From Antilocapra americana (taxonomy: Eukaryota; Chordata; Mammalia; Artiodactyla; Antilocapridae): DNA of 64,000 bases. Position numbers and translations under genes: made by a program. How positions within the stretch are numbered: the stretch's first letter is position 1; each line of letters opens with the position of its first letter. The notes below the pieces were generated by a model. It ran no database searches. It saw nothing but the letters and a program-made list of their open reading frames with translations, and was not told where the DNA came from. Where the stretch lies: the NCBI GenBank assembly GCA_007570785.1, contig ML664199.1:21930748-21994747 (forward strand). The letters run 5' to 3'. Below, in pieces: positions 43,346-53,937 of this stretch.

Positions 43346-45417
43346 AATCACTTTGCTATACATCTGAAACTATTAACACAACAATAATCATCTCTACTCC
43401 AAAATAAAATAAACATTAAACTAAAATTAAAACATACCTATACATATACCAAAATGTTAAGAACAGCATTAAAAACAAAAAGTATGTTATATCATGTGTC
43501 CTATTAAAATATCAGCTCTCTATTTTGCTTTTAAATACAGACTATTTCAAATCAAATGAGTTAGCAACTTTTTAAAAAGTTAGCCTGACATAAAAATAGA
43601 TAATAAGAAGAATGTTAAAATGAGAAAGAATATAAAATGTTTCATTAAACTACAGTAATTAAAACAGTATTATCTGGATCATGAACAGAGAAGGAAAACA
43701 GTGAAATAAAGTCCATATCAATTTATGACAAAATAAAGCCAGCTTCTCAAATCATAAGGGGGATAGAAGGATTATTTAATTTGACACAATTTCTAACTTT
43801 AAGGGGAAAAATAAAATTGGATGTGCAACCCTCAAGAAAGAACAACCGTAAATAAAAGAATAAAATTGTTAAGAGAAAATACACGAAGGCATTTTCATAC
43901 ATCTGACATTGATAAAACAAGTTAAACGTGATTACAAGGTCATAGACTATAAAGAATCATTGAAAAGTTTATAAAGACAAAACAAAAACATCTATTTACT
44001 TTAAAATATACTATAATCAAAGTTGAGAATGGAAATTCAGTTGAAACAAAGCATCAACATATACACAGCGTTAATAAGTTTAACTTTGATATAATGTTTT
44101 TAAGCATTAAAGACTAAGATCAAAATTACAAGAGAGAATTATGCACAGGAAAAATAAATTTATTCAGAAATTAGATATAAGCCATGTAACACTATGAAAT
44201 GATGTTCAAGTGCCTTAATGATACAAGAAATACCAGGTAAAAATGAATAGCAAAAATTTCAGGAAATATGACAGATAAGAACACTTTCAAACATAATACT
44301 ACATAAAGTATATGAAAAATATTTTATATATAAATGTATTACATAAGTATTATATATAGTGAGAAACCTCTAGCCCCCTTCACCTGTTTAAGATTCTTCT
44401 CTGAGAAAAGTGACTATCTTATGAGGAAACATCTATAGATAATGACATTGTGTGGTCCCTGAGTGAAATCACTGGTTTATCACTTTTTCAACTAAGAGTA
44501 AAATCCACAGGTTTTACAACTCTTTTCTTGAAATGAATGGGTAGCTTAAGATCAATCATAGGTGTCTGAGGAAAACTTGAAGCATGAGTAAAAGAGACTA
44601 AAGCAAATACAGAAAATCTTAGAGAACATAAAAAGACAATACAGATATTAGAGTGAAACTTGGGAAAAAAACTTCCTCTGACTTAGAAGATATGGAATCC
44701 AAGATTTAATAAACTTCTATGACAACAAACATGCTAAGAAGAAGACATAAACTGTTAGAAACTAAATATATGTTAGCTGCAAATTTTTAAAAATCAGTAA
44801 AAGACCTATAAGGAAAACAAACTTGTTAGAAGAAATTAAAGAAGAAAAGACTAAGACATGAGAAAATGCATAAGCAAATCTAAGCAGGCCAGTATCTAAA
44901 TGAAAGAGGTCTTAGAAAAGAGAAATGTTGGAGTGGAAACTATGAAAACATTAACAAGAATATATTTCAGAGCTGGTGATTGATCAGAAGTCTCCAGATT
45001 TAAGGTCTCCAAGGACTGTCCTAAAAAACTATCAATTGAAATCTCATCACACAATGACTTACCATCATGACATTATAGATCAATAAAGATAAAAGAAGAT
45101 CCTAAAAAGTTTTAGAAAGAAAAATGTGATATCAGAAGACCAGGAATCAGAATGGCACCTGACATCTCAAAAGCAAATCTGAAAGCTAGAAACAATGAAG
45201 AAACTAGAGGAAAACATATTTCCCACCAATAAATCTATATTCAAAAAATTTGTAAAATGTAGGTATTTCCAGATACCTGAAAAGTCACTCTTCAGATATT
45301 ACTAAAATACTATATTGTCTTTATCATATTGTATCAAGTGATATATATATGTTATACCTAATATAATGTATATACAAGCATACATGATACATATACAATA
45401 ACATACCATGTATATTA

Positions 45418-45427
45418 TATGTGTGTG

Positions 45428-45463
<36 letters not shown>

Positions 45464-45470
45464 AACACAT
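45418..45470 (+). repeat. (GT)(TA)n(CA)n microsatellite
   Basis: GTGTGTGTATATATATATAT followed by (TA)n and (AC)n, with near-palindromic symmetry (GTGTGTATATA..TATACACACAC). It lies directly at the 5' edge of the BovB insertion. Confidence 0.9.
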
Positions 45471-45472
45471 GT

Positions 45473-46081
45473 AATGGAAAGAGTGACAGATTTTATTTTC
45501 TTGGGCTCCAAAATCACTGCAGATGGTGACTGCAGCCATGAAATTAAGAAACTTGCTCCTTGGAATAAAAACTTTGAGTAACCTAGACAGCATATTAAAA
45601 AGCAGAGACATCCCTTGTCTGCAAAGGCCCATCTAGTCAAAGCTAGTGGTTTTTCCAGTAGTCATGTATGGTTATAAGAGTTGGACCATAAAGAAAGCTG
45701 AGTGGCAAAGATTTGATGCATTTGAACTATGGTGTTGGACAAGACTCTTGAGAGTCCCTTGGACTGCAAGGAGATCCAACCAGTCAATCCTAAAGGAAAT
45801 CACCTGAATATTCATTGGAAGGACTGATGCTGAGGCTGAAGCTCTAATACTTTGGTCACCTGATGTGAAGAGCTGACTCATTGGAGAGGACTCTGATTCT
45901 GGGAAAGATTGAGGGCAGGAGGAGAAGGGGATGACAGAGGATGAGATGGTTGGATGGCATCACCAGCTCAATGGATATGAGCTTGAGCGAGCTCCAGGAG
46001 TTGGTGATAGACAAGGAAGCCTGGTGTGCTGCAGTCTATGGCATCACAAAGAGTTGGACATGACTGAGCAACTGAACTGAT
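45473..46081 (+). mobile_element. BovB LINE 3' part
   Basis: Sense BovB from just after the RT active site (GACAGATTTTATTTTCTTGG) to the tail GACATGACTGAGCAACTGAA. The C-terminal region is recognisable in broken frames (GVLDKTLESPLDCKEIQPV-type segment near 45,720-45,800). It interrupts the HAL1/L1-like fossil. Confidence 0.9.
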
Positions 46082-47162
46082 ATATGACTTTAGAAGAATC
46101 CTTCTTAGGGAACTGTTGTAGAAGGCACTTCCTCAAATTAAGGGACTTAAGAAAAATAATAGGAAGGCATGGTGGCTGAGATATACACACATTATTGATG
46201 TACACCTTACATATGTCTTCTGTAAGTTGTATATATGTATTTTACAAATAATTTATATATGAGACAAATGTACATATAATGCTATATAATAATATATTAA
46301 GAGTGGCTGATAGACTAGTAATAGACTAGTATAGAAGACTAGTAGCTGAAGACAAGTAATATATAAATTGCAAATAACAAATGAGGGGAATAATGAACAT
46401 AAATTGATCTAATGGAAGACTAGAAAAACAAAACAAATGTTAAAGGGAAAGAATTAAGATTGCAAAAAATAAGTCAAACTATATTCATAATAATTTGACA
46501 TAGACTGATTTCATCTATTGAAAGACAGAGGCTATCAAATTGAATTTTTAGCAAGTCAAGATATATGCTCTTTTAAGTATGACTTCTAAAGGAAAATAGT
46601 GCAGAAAGATACATAATGAAAATATACAAGAAGATATACTAAATATAGCAAGTTAAAAGAATTATTAGGTATATCATATATTTTAAAATCTGATACAGAA
46701 ATTCAGACAATTTCACAAGATAAATTCCTAACAAAACAAAAACTGAGGCCAAATCCCAAAATAATTAATTAAACCTGAAAGAGTTATCCCAAGGAGAAAT
46801 TCATATATCCACAGAATTTGAGATTTTAATAGAAAACAATTATCAACTAATAGACTGAGGAGAAAATGTTAGAAATGTTTAACACATAAAAAAACAACAA
46901 GATATTTTTAAATAAATATATTTTATACAGAATTTTTCCAATAGTGCCAAAACCTAGACTCTACAATAATAAAGACCAGCATGTGTTTGGATAGGTAAGA
47001 GTCTAGAGACCCTTTCCTTAATAATGAATGGAATAAAAAGAATCATTATATTAGAAATTATAAAATACTTAAAATTAATTTCAATAATTTTACTACATAA
47101 GAAACTTGTAGTATCTAGTAACATGGCTCTTAGAAAGAAAATTATAGTCTTGATATAATCAT

Positions 47163-47360
47163 GACTCAGAGGTAAAGAATCCACCTGCCAAGAGCAGGAG
47201 ATGTGAGTTTGATCCCTGGGTTGGGAAGATTCCCTGGAGGAGGACGTGACAACCCACTCCAGTATTCTTGCCTGGGAAATCACATTGACAAAGGAACCTG
47301 GAAAGCTGCAGTCCATGGGGTAACTAAAGAGTTTGACACAACTGAGCAACTAAACATCAA
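47163..47360 (+). mobile_element. BOV-A2 SINE, 5' end eroded
   Basis: ACTCAGAGGTAAAGAATCCA, CCTGCCAAGAGCAGGAGATG, GAGTTTGATCCCTGGGTTGG, BovA body AACCCACTCCAGTATTCTTG and end GACACAACTGAGCAACTAAA. A (CAA)n tail follows at 47,355-47,372. Confidence 0.87.
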
Positions 47361-47397
47361 CAACAACAAAAATAAGGAGAGCATATGACCACTCCCT

Positions 47398-47958
47398 ATG
47401 ATTGGCATAATGGGCTGGTCTTTTAACGAAAGATTTCAGATTCTTTGTTGGGAGGAAACTGCTCATTTATTTGCTTCCTTATTTCCATCTTTCTCTTTTG
47501 CCTTTGACAAGATTAGGCATCATTTAGACAACATTTGTCTTTTTTATGTTGTTATATTTTCCACTTATGAGATCTGTGGCTTAAACGTTTTGTTTTCAGT
47601 GGCTCTGTTGATTAAAAGATGTGTGAAGAAGAAAAACTGTAGTGAATCTCAGAGCAAACAAGACTCAGTAGGAAATGAACCAGAGTACACTATGAGAATT
47701 CTCAGGGGACAACAGAGACAGAGGGGGTGCCCAGGACAAGTTCAGGTGAGGGAGAAAGCTGCCAACCATCCTCTGTGCAAGACACTGTGTGAGCCATCAA
47801 AGGGTGCCCTGACAGAGAAAGTTTACATTTCATTGCAGTTGGGCACATTGAAGAGATCTAATTTCACTTTTCAGAATGTGAATCTTGAACTTCTATTTCC
47901 TTCTTTTCATCCCAGCTTTCTTTTTGATTTTTTTCCCCCTTCTTCAAGAAATCCATAG
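47398..47958 (+). CDS. Unassigned 186-codon open frame, possibly exonic
   Basis: This is the longest open frame in the window not explained by a repeat. It starts at ATG 47,398, right after a SINE. Residues about 47-76 are hydrophobic (LFYVVIFSTYEICGLNVLFS) followed by a basic run (KRCVKKKN), like a membrane segment with a cytoplasmic anchor. After that it is polar and charged. Inside it, TTTTGTTTTCAG (to 47,599) and CAG/GTGAGG (47,743-47,751) form a good acceptor and donor bounding a 146-bp segment. No family is recognised and no homologous repeat is seen. It may be a cryptic exon, a lineage-specific gene fragment or chance in AT-rich DNA. Confidence 0.2.
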   Translation: MIGIMGWSFNERFQILCWEETAHLFASLFPSFSFAFDKIRHHLDNICLFYVVIFSTYEICGLNVLFSVALLIKRCVKKKNCSESQSKQDSVGNEPEYTMRILRGQQRQRGCPGQVQVREKAANHPLCKTLCEPSKGALTEKVYISLQLGTLKRSNFTFQNVNLELLFPSFHPSFLFDFFPPSSRNP

Positions 47959-47959
47959 C

Positions 47960-48890
47960 AATAGAAAAATGAATATGGTGAAAAAGTTTCCAAAACAATT
48001 GCTTCAGAAATTCTTTTCTTATGGCGGACTAAGATTTTATTTTATTTTTTTAGTTTTTGTTTAATTAGGTTTTAAATCTTTACTTTCTTAATTACATTTT
48101 TTTTTGGTATTAGCACCTAAATATACTTCTATTCGGAGCACAAACATACAGTGATAACAATTAGCAGAATAATTACACTCTTTCTGTCAGTGTAACCTCA
48201 TGGCACAGAAAGTATTACAAATCCATTTTAAAACATATTAAATGTTCATATTAATGAGGATAATAGAGAACAAGTACCAGCAAACTAAATATTGTTAATG
48301 ATTTTGAGCTATTAAATTCATTACCATTTTCTTTCATAATAAAGTGGTTACTTGCTAATTAGACCTTTTTTAACTCATCATTATTGAATTCATTACATTG
48401 TGTGCAGTTAACCCTTGGAGGTCTGTGGGTGTATGCGCACAATTAAAATCTCTTTAATACTATATTAAGGCAATATGGGAAGTTCTTATAGCTTTTCTAA
48501 CAGTCACTCCATATACTTTCCTTATGTATATTTTCTTGGCAGGATATTCCTGGCAGCTTCATAGCTGTCACTGCACTTTCACCAACATATAATACAGAAC
48601 CAGTCGGAATTCATTAGAGTTATTACCATTAGTATTTAAAATAAAAGTACATCCCACTTGCTTCATTATAAAAATTAGAAGTACAAAGAATACACTAGAG
48701 CAAGTAGGCAATAATTTAAAATAGGTTTAGCATAGCTTATGAGGTAAAGGCCACAAGGCAATTTTCTACCAATCTAAAGTCAACTAAAAATTAATATTGA
48801 TCTGGGGAGAATTATAATCTCATAAGTTTAGAACTTATTTTTCTGTCTAAAGATGATTCTACTGCTCTTTTGCATATTACCATTGTACAT
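47960..48890. other. AT-rich unique DNA
   Basis: No gene. The segment 48,405-48,445 (GCAGTTAACCCTTGGAGGTC) faintly recalls the end of a Tigger-type MITE, but the match is too short. The rest is AT-rich unique DNA. Confidence 0.4.
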
Positions 48891-48896
48891 CTGAAA

Positions 48897-49055
48897 GATA
48901 TATATGGTGTGAGTATATATATATGCACACATGTATAAATACCATATATATACACACATGCACAAAAAAGATAAAGGATATACATACAATATCATAAGTA
49001 TGATATACATATAATCATTGTATATACATATACATGCATGCATACACACACACAT
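48897..49055 (+). repeat. TA/CA-rich imperfect microsatellite cluster
   Basis: Interrupted TATATA, ACACAC and ATACAT runs over about 160 bp (e.g. GAGTATATATATATGCACAC, GCATGCATACACACACACAT). It generates spurious Tyr/Ile/Cys-rich reading frames on the minus strand. Confidence 0.85.
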
Positions 49056-49141
49056 ACCCTCATCCACCTGTTAACTTCCTAGCCTAAGGAAGACAAGTAT
49101 AATCAAGGAACAAAATTTTTTGTCTGTTTATGTACTCAATG

Positions 49142-49504
49142 AAAGTTGCTCAGTTGTGTCAGACTCTTTGTGACCCCACGGACTATACAGCCTGTGGGAT
49201 TCTCTAGGCTAGAATACTGGAGTGGGTAGCCTTTCCCTTCTCCAGGGGATCTTCCCAATCCAGAAATCAAACCCAGGTCTCCTGCATTGCAGGCAGATTC
49301 TTTACCAGCTGAGCTACAAGGGGAGCCCAAGAATACTGGAAAGAATCTGCTTGCAATGCAGGAGACCTCGGTTCGATTCCTGGGTCAGGAAGATCCGCTA
49401 GAGAAGGGAAAGGCTACCCACTGCAGTATTCTGGCCTAGAGAATTCCATGGACTGTATAGTCCATAGGGAGGCAAAGAGTTGGACACGACTGAGCAACTC
49501 ACAC
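49142..49504. mobile_element. Inverted pair of Bov-tA units inside one target duplication
   Basis: 49,142-49,329 is a reversed Bov-tA unit (CAGTTGTGTCAGACTCTTTG to GAGCTACAAGGGGAGCCC). An 11-bp start of a second reversed unit follows (AAGAATACTGG). From about 49,340 the sequence is forward Bov-tA (AAAGAATCTGCTTGCAATGC to GGACACGACTGAGCAACTCA). Both arms share the subfamily variant CTATACAG/CTGTATAG. The pair is flanked by ATGTACTCAATG (49,130-49,141) and ATGCACTCAGTG (49,505-49,516), 10 of 12 matching, so it probably inserted as one unit. The arms (about 160 bp each) can fold into a long hairpin. Confidence 0.85.
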
Positions 49505-49625
49505 ATGCACTCAGTGCTAAAATCTAAACTGTTATCCTCAGCACCAATAAGCTCAGTCTGAAAACAAAAGTTCTGTTGGGTGGATAGGTGTACGAACGAG
49601 GTAGATACTTAGTAACGTTAACCTG

Positions 49626-49650
49626 CGTGTGTGTGTGTATGTGTGTGTAA
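49626..49650 (+). repeat. (TG)n short microsatellite
   Basis: GTGTGTGTGTGTATGTGTGT with one interruption. No other content. Confidence 0.85.
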
Positions 49651-49859
49651 CACAGATGAGCAAGGTGTAGTGATGAGTGTGGTTGTTGGGGTGAGTGACA
49701 CTGGCAGTGTGGTAACACACATTTTGAGACATTGGTCAACCAACAGACTAGAGGTCAGATGATAGAGCTCACTCTGGTAGCTTGTCTCTATGATGACTGC
49801 CATCAATTCCTTTGTTCACTAAACATACAGGCCACTCATTCATTGAGAAGGGGAGTTTA

Positions 49860-50310
49860 CTCCTCCCCTTTCCTTGAATCTGGGCTGGCATTTATAGTTT
49901 GCTTGACCAATAGAATGCAGCAGATATGTGGTTCTTGGACTCCAAATCTAGGTCACAAGAAGCTTCTCAGTTTCCCCTTCAACTTTTTGAAACACGTAGT
50001 CTGGGGAAGTCAGCCTCCAAAAAAATAGAAGTCTGAATACCTTTAGACTACAATCTGTAAGAAGATCCCAGGCCTCAATTTGAGGAGGTTCCTGGGAGAG
50101 ATCAATAACAAATCAGCCTTTAACTCTTCTAGCCACCTCAGCAGCCCTGGTGCTGAGTGAAGAAGCCTTTGGATTACTCCAGCCTCAGTTGCTGTCTGAC
50201 TGACACCATACAGAAGGCCCCCAAGTGAGAACCCCAGAACTACGAGATAATAGTAAGTTGTTGCTTTAAGTCATGAAACAATAGATGACACAGCAATAAC
50301 CACAGCATCA
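49860..50310 (+). mobile_element. MaLR (MLT1-like) solo LTR, endogenous retrovirus remnant
   Basis: Motifs in order: TTGCTTGACCAATAGAATGC (about 49,900), GAAGCTTCTCAGTTTCCCCT, GTCTGGGGAAGTCAGCCTCC, CTCAGTTGCTGTCTGACTGA, CCAGAACTACGAGATAATAG, TTGTTGCTTTAAGTCATGAA and ATAGATGACACAGCAATAAC at the end. The pattern matches mammalian MaLR LTRs, and no internal region is present. It resembles the element at 32,340 in layout. Confidence 0.68.
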
Positions 50311-50423
50311 CCCATTGTCCAGGTGGCTACTTCAAGCAAATTATTCTGTGAATATCTCATTTTCTTTTTCTCCTTTTGAAAATTTAAACAACAACAAACA
50401 GTGTGCAGAACCATTGGAATTGC

Positions 50424-50779
50424 ACAACTTAAATGCAGAGTACATCATGAGAAACACTGGGTTGGAAGAAGCCCAAGCGGGAATCAAGATTGCTGGGAGA
50501 AATATCAATAACCTCAGATATGCAGATAACACCACCCTTATAGCAAAAAGGGAAGAAGAACTGAAGAGCCTATTGATGAAAGTGAAAGAGGAGAGTGAAA
50601 AAGTTGGCTTAAAGCTCAACATTCAGAAAACTAAGATCATGGCATCTGGTCCCATCACTTCATGGAAAATAGATGAGGAAACAGTGGCTGACTTTATTTT
50701 CTGGGCTCCAAAATCACTGCAGATGGTGACTGCAGCAATGAAATTAAAAAACACTTACTCCTTGGAAGGAAAGTTATAA
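50424..50779 (+). pseudogene. BovB reverse transcriptase palm fragment, YADN active site
   Basis: About 118 codons of BovB RT: NAEYIMRNTGLEEAQAGIKI, NNLRYADNTTLIAKREEELK, VGLKLNIQKTKIMASGPITS. The D-to-N change in the second aspartate of YADD is a single G-to-A at a GAT codon. The open frame extends upstream to 50,315 into non-BovB DNA, which adds 36 unrelated codons with an ATG by accident. Confidence 0.88.
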
Positions 50780-51286
50780 CCAACCTAGACAGAATATTAA
50801 AAAGCAGAGACATCATTTTTTCAACAAAGTCCATCTAGTCAAGACTATGGTTTTTCCAGTAGTCATGTAGATATGTGAGAGTTGGACTATAAAGAAAGCT
50901 GAGCACAGAAGAATTGATGCTTTTGAACTGTGGTGTTGGAGAAAACTCTTGAGAGTCCCTTGGACTGCAAGGAGATCCAACCAGTCCATCCTAAAGGAAA
51001 TCAATTCTGAATATTCATTGGAAGGACTGATGTTGAAGCTGAAACTCCAATTCTCTGGGCACCTGATGCAAAGATCTGACTCATTTGGAAAGACCCTGAT
51101 GCTGGGAAACATTGAGGGCTGAAGGAGAAGGGGACGACAGAAGATGAGATGGTTAGATGGCATCACTGACTCAATAGACATGGGTTTGGGTGCACTCTGG
51201 GTGTTGGTGATGGACAGGGAGGCCTGGCGTGCTGCAGTTCATGGGGTTATAAAGAGTCGGACACAACTGAGTGACTGAACTGAACT
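50424..51286 (+). mobile_element. BovB LINE, 5'-truncated
   Basis: Sense BovB enters at the RT palm (ATGCAGAGTACATCATGAGA) and runs to the tail GTCGGACACAACTGAGTGAC. One long frame (50,315-50,779) reads EYIMRNTGLEEAQAGIKIAG and the active site YADNTTLIAKREEELKSLLM, where the second catalytic aspartate is N. A frameshift near 50,760 separates it from the C-terminal part. It follows immediately after a MaLR LTR. Confidence 0.93.
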
Positions 51287-51439
51287 GGAATACAACTGAA
51301 ATGTAATATGGTATAATTAGACACTGGAGCATTTCATTCTATGTGAATGGTACCTTCTGAAGTCACAAAACACAATAGTCCTATTGTATCTGATATTTTT
51401 TACCAAGCTCTGCTTTTAACAGATAACTTTATTCTTGCA

Positions 51440-51565
51440 TCTCATTTCCTTTCATGACAAGCACTGGGAGTACTTGGGATAGAAAATAGAAGGTCAAAAT
51501 GGACCAGTGATTTGCTCAAAGTCACATAGCTGGTAATTTTCAGAGCTCAGACATAGACCAAGATC
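51440..51565 (-). mobile_element. MIR SINE fragment (reversed)
   Basis: CAGTGATTTGCTCAAAGTCA, CATAGCTGGTAATTTTCAGA and GCTCAGACATAGACCAAGAT represent the reversed MIR block usually reading CTTGCCCAAGGTCACACAGC. Ancient insertion. Confidence 0.65.
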
Positions 51566-51639
51566 CAAAACATTTTGGCTGGCATAGCCTTGAAAGCCTG
51601 CCTGAAGCTCATTTCAGAGTCTTCTGTGAATCCCAGTGT

Positions 51640-51800
51640 GGTAACACCTTCCTTTCCCAACTCTGTTCTTAAATCCATAGTTGATTGACCTTGGATAGTC
51701 TCTTAATCACATTTCACTTTCTATATCCCTATCATTAAAACAGGGCTGGTAATACCTTTCTCAAAACCAATGAAATGAAAGCAAGCTATATATTTTGAAC
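51640..51800 (+). mobile_element. MIR SINE fragment (forward)
   Basis: TTGATTGACCTTGGATAGTC, TTAATCACATTTCACTTTCT and ATCATTAAAACAGGGCTGGT, then AATACCTTTCTCAAAACCAA, follow the MIR core order. Together with the reversed MIR at 51,440 it makes a loosely spaced inverted pair. Confidence 0.6.
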
Positions 51801-52044
51801 ATTATACAAAGGTTGAATGATGCTACCAAGTAGACTCTTAAGTGCTGAAGTGAATCAGAGAAGGAGACATTAGCCTAAGGGATAGTCGTATCTTCATATT
51901 GGGTTTAGTGAGCAAATACTTAAGCAAGGCCTGATTTCAGAGGAAGTCTTGCATGACAGCTAAACACACACATGTCCACACACAGATATACACCATCACC
52001 ACCACTACCACCATCATTTCTACAAATCACTGAGACTAAAATGA

Positions 52045-52812
52045 GTAATCAAAACTACAGTGAAGTATCACCTCACACTGGTCAGAATGGCCCTCCTCAA
52101 AAAATCTACAAACAATAAATGCTGGAGAGGTTTTGCAGAAAAGGGAACCCTCTACAATTTTGGTGGGAATGTAAATTGGTAGAGCCACTATGAAGAACAG
52201 AATGTTGGTTCCTAAAAAAATCTAAAAATAGAGTTACCATATGATCCAGCTATCCCACTCCTGAACATATATCTGGAAAAAACTATAATTTAAAAAGATA
52301 CAAGCACCCCTCCAATATTCATTGCAGCACTATTTACAATAGCCAGGACATGGAAGCAACTTAAATGTCTATCAACAGAGGAATGGATAAAATAGACATG
52401 GTCCATATTCAATGGAGTATTACTCAGCCATTAAAAAAGAACAAAGTAATGCCATTTGTAGAAACATGGATGGACCTAGTGTTGGAATTAAATCAGAGAA
52501 AAACAAATATCATATGATATCACTTCTATTTCTTATCTAAAATATGGTACAAATGCACTTATTTACACAACAGAAACAGAGTCACAGATGTAGAAAATAA
52601 GTAGGGAAAAGAGGGGGAGAGGGCTATATTAGGAGATTGGGATTGAGATATACACATTGCTAATGGGAATACTCCCATACTAATATGGGAAAAGAATCCA
52701 AAAAGGAGTAGATAATGAGACATGTGTTTATGTATAATTGATTCACTTTGCCATACAGCAGAAAGTAACAACATTGTAAATCAAATATACTCTAATACAA
52801 ATTAATTAAAAA
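52045..52812 (+). mobile_element. Artiodactyl L1, ORF2 C-terminus to 3' end
   Basis: Starts CAAAACTACAGTGAAGTATC (ORF2 C-terminal region), continues with AACAATAAATGCTGGAGAGG, CAATAGCCAGGACATGGAAG and GGAGTATTACTCAGCCATTA, then a 3' UTR with CATATGATATCACTTCTATT, GGGCTATATTAGGAGATTGG, ATTGATTCACTTTGCCATAC and GTAAATCAAATATACTCTAA. About 770 bp, with frame breaks. Older than the copy at 41,131. Confidence 0.88.
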
Positions 52813-52814
52813 TT

Positions 52815-53930
52815 AAATGAGTAATACCTTGGCTCATGTTTCATCATAGTAGACACTGTGTCCATCTTGTTGATCAGTTGTTTTTGTTAAACAGTTTATG
52901 ACACTAGGACATGCTATATCTCTTTTTAATAAAACAACAATGTACAAGAATGACTGATTAGAGGAAAGTATACATTTTTATTCTGCACACTAAGAATAAG
53001 TAAAAATACACTTTAGTACAGTCTTACCTTATTCTTCCAAGAATATATAATTTTTATTGAAGCACAACTATATAAACAATATAAACCTGCTGAGAAGAAT
53101 ACATCCCTCTCAAAAATGTTCCTTTTTATTAAAAAAGGTCTAATGGGTGGAAACCCCAAGACTTATATATATTCTTTTGTTATACATGTTTAGCAAAAAA
53201 TATTGTTGCATACTCTCTCCATGTTTATGATGCTTGGAGAGTTAAGAGTAAATGTTGATACAGTTAATAGCAAAGAGAGAATAGAAGCTGTTTTTTCTTC
53301 CTTAAAGAACTGAAGCACAGAAAATATGAAAGTAAAGGAAGACTTGGATTTTGCAAATCAATATACTGAAAGAATGTAGGTCAGGTTGCTAGTCTTCTGA
53401 ACGTGCTAAATGCTTCTCAAAATTACTTTTTAAAGGATCTGGGGCATGAGTTCTGTCCCTCTGTGACTGCCCTGATAAAAGGTTATCAACTCTGAATCAA
53501 GATGGCTGACTGAACAAATGACTTTCTTCTCCTCCTTCCTCAAATCCCACTGAAATGACAGAAGAAATATAAAAATAAATCTATATCAGTTCTAGGGAGC
53601 CCACTGGGGGGTCCTTGACGAATGATCAGTTAGGAAATCTGGAAGATACCTAGCAGAAGGAAACGGATAAACCACAAAAGCCCATAGAAAAGGGAATATG
53701 CACCATCCACTGACAAAAGGGCTCCAATAAGGAGTTTTTTCCAGTTTTATCCCCAACAAAATTTGAGATTGGAGGTTAGAGTAAGGGGCAAATTGGTAAC
53801 TTACTACAGGGCAGCCAGCTCTTCTTAAAGTGTCTGATTTTAGCACCTGTTCTTAGTTAAGACTTTGGGTGCAGTCTTCTAAAGTTAGATTTTCTTGCAC
53901 AGGAAAAGGGTTATTTAGGGGCCTCAGCTC
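52815..53930. other. Unique AT-rich DNA
   Basis: No gene recognised. 53,040-53,090 (ATTTTTATTGAAGCACAACT) weakly resembles a reversed L1 3' end. A GC-richer patch at 53,470-53,860 carries an 84-codon minus frame of unknown identity. Confidence 0.4.
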
Positions 53931-53937
53931 AGGTACC

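Larger units (their letters stand above)
36448..43430 (+). mobile_element. Older artiodactyl L1, 5' UTR to 3' end, internally deleted and heavily nested
   Basis: The 5' start resembles L1 5' UTR (AGAATAGAAGGACTTGCGCT, 36,460-36,479), followed by the GC-rich 5' UTR (36,700-37,370, with AATATTCCATGGTGTGAGCT). ORF1 begins near 37,400 with a coiled coil (37,587-37,760). At about 37,755 the text jumps to the ORF2 region before RT (RIEKINETKT), so the rest of ORF1 and the endonuclease are missing. RT runs 37,800-39,650 and the C-terminus 39,880-42,400. A 3' UTR ends at 43,380-43,430. Seven later insertions interrupt it: BovB 38,746; SINEs 39,672, 40,409, 40,887 and 42,477; L1 41,131; BovB 42,712. 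Confidence 0.88.
43540..47130 (+). mobile_element. Fossil L1/HAL1-like sequence, highly diverged
   Basis: The first part (43,610-44,100) follows the L1 ORF2 C-terminus: ACTACAGTAATTAAAACAGT, then CAATTTATGACAAAATAAAG. From about 45,120, CCAGGAATCAGAATGGCACC, ATCTCAAAAGCAAATCTGAA and AGCTAGAAACAATGAAGAAA follow the ORF1-end block of HAL1/L1ME elements, which continues after the BovB at 46,110 (GGGAACTGTTGTAGAAGGCA). 46,510-46,570 resembles a further L1 block (TTGAAAGACAGAGGCTATCA). Very A-rich, with no usable frame. Boundaries and family are approximate. Confidence 0.55.

Noticed and set aside
45302..45640. Frames rich in Tyr, Ile, Cys and Val of about 100 codons on the minus strand
   Set aside because: They read through a TA/CA microsatellite and the edge of a BovB insertion, so the open frame is a simple-repeat artefact.
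48828..49067. 79-codon minus-strand frame with Met/Cys/Tyr-rich content
   Set aside because: It comes from the TA/CA-rich cluster at 48,897-49,055.
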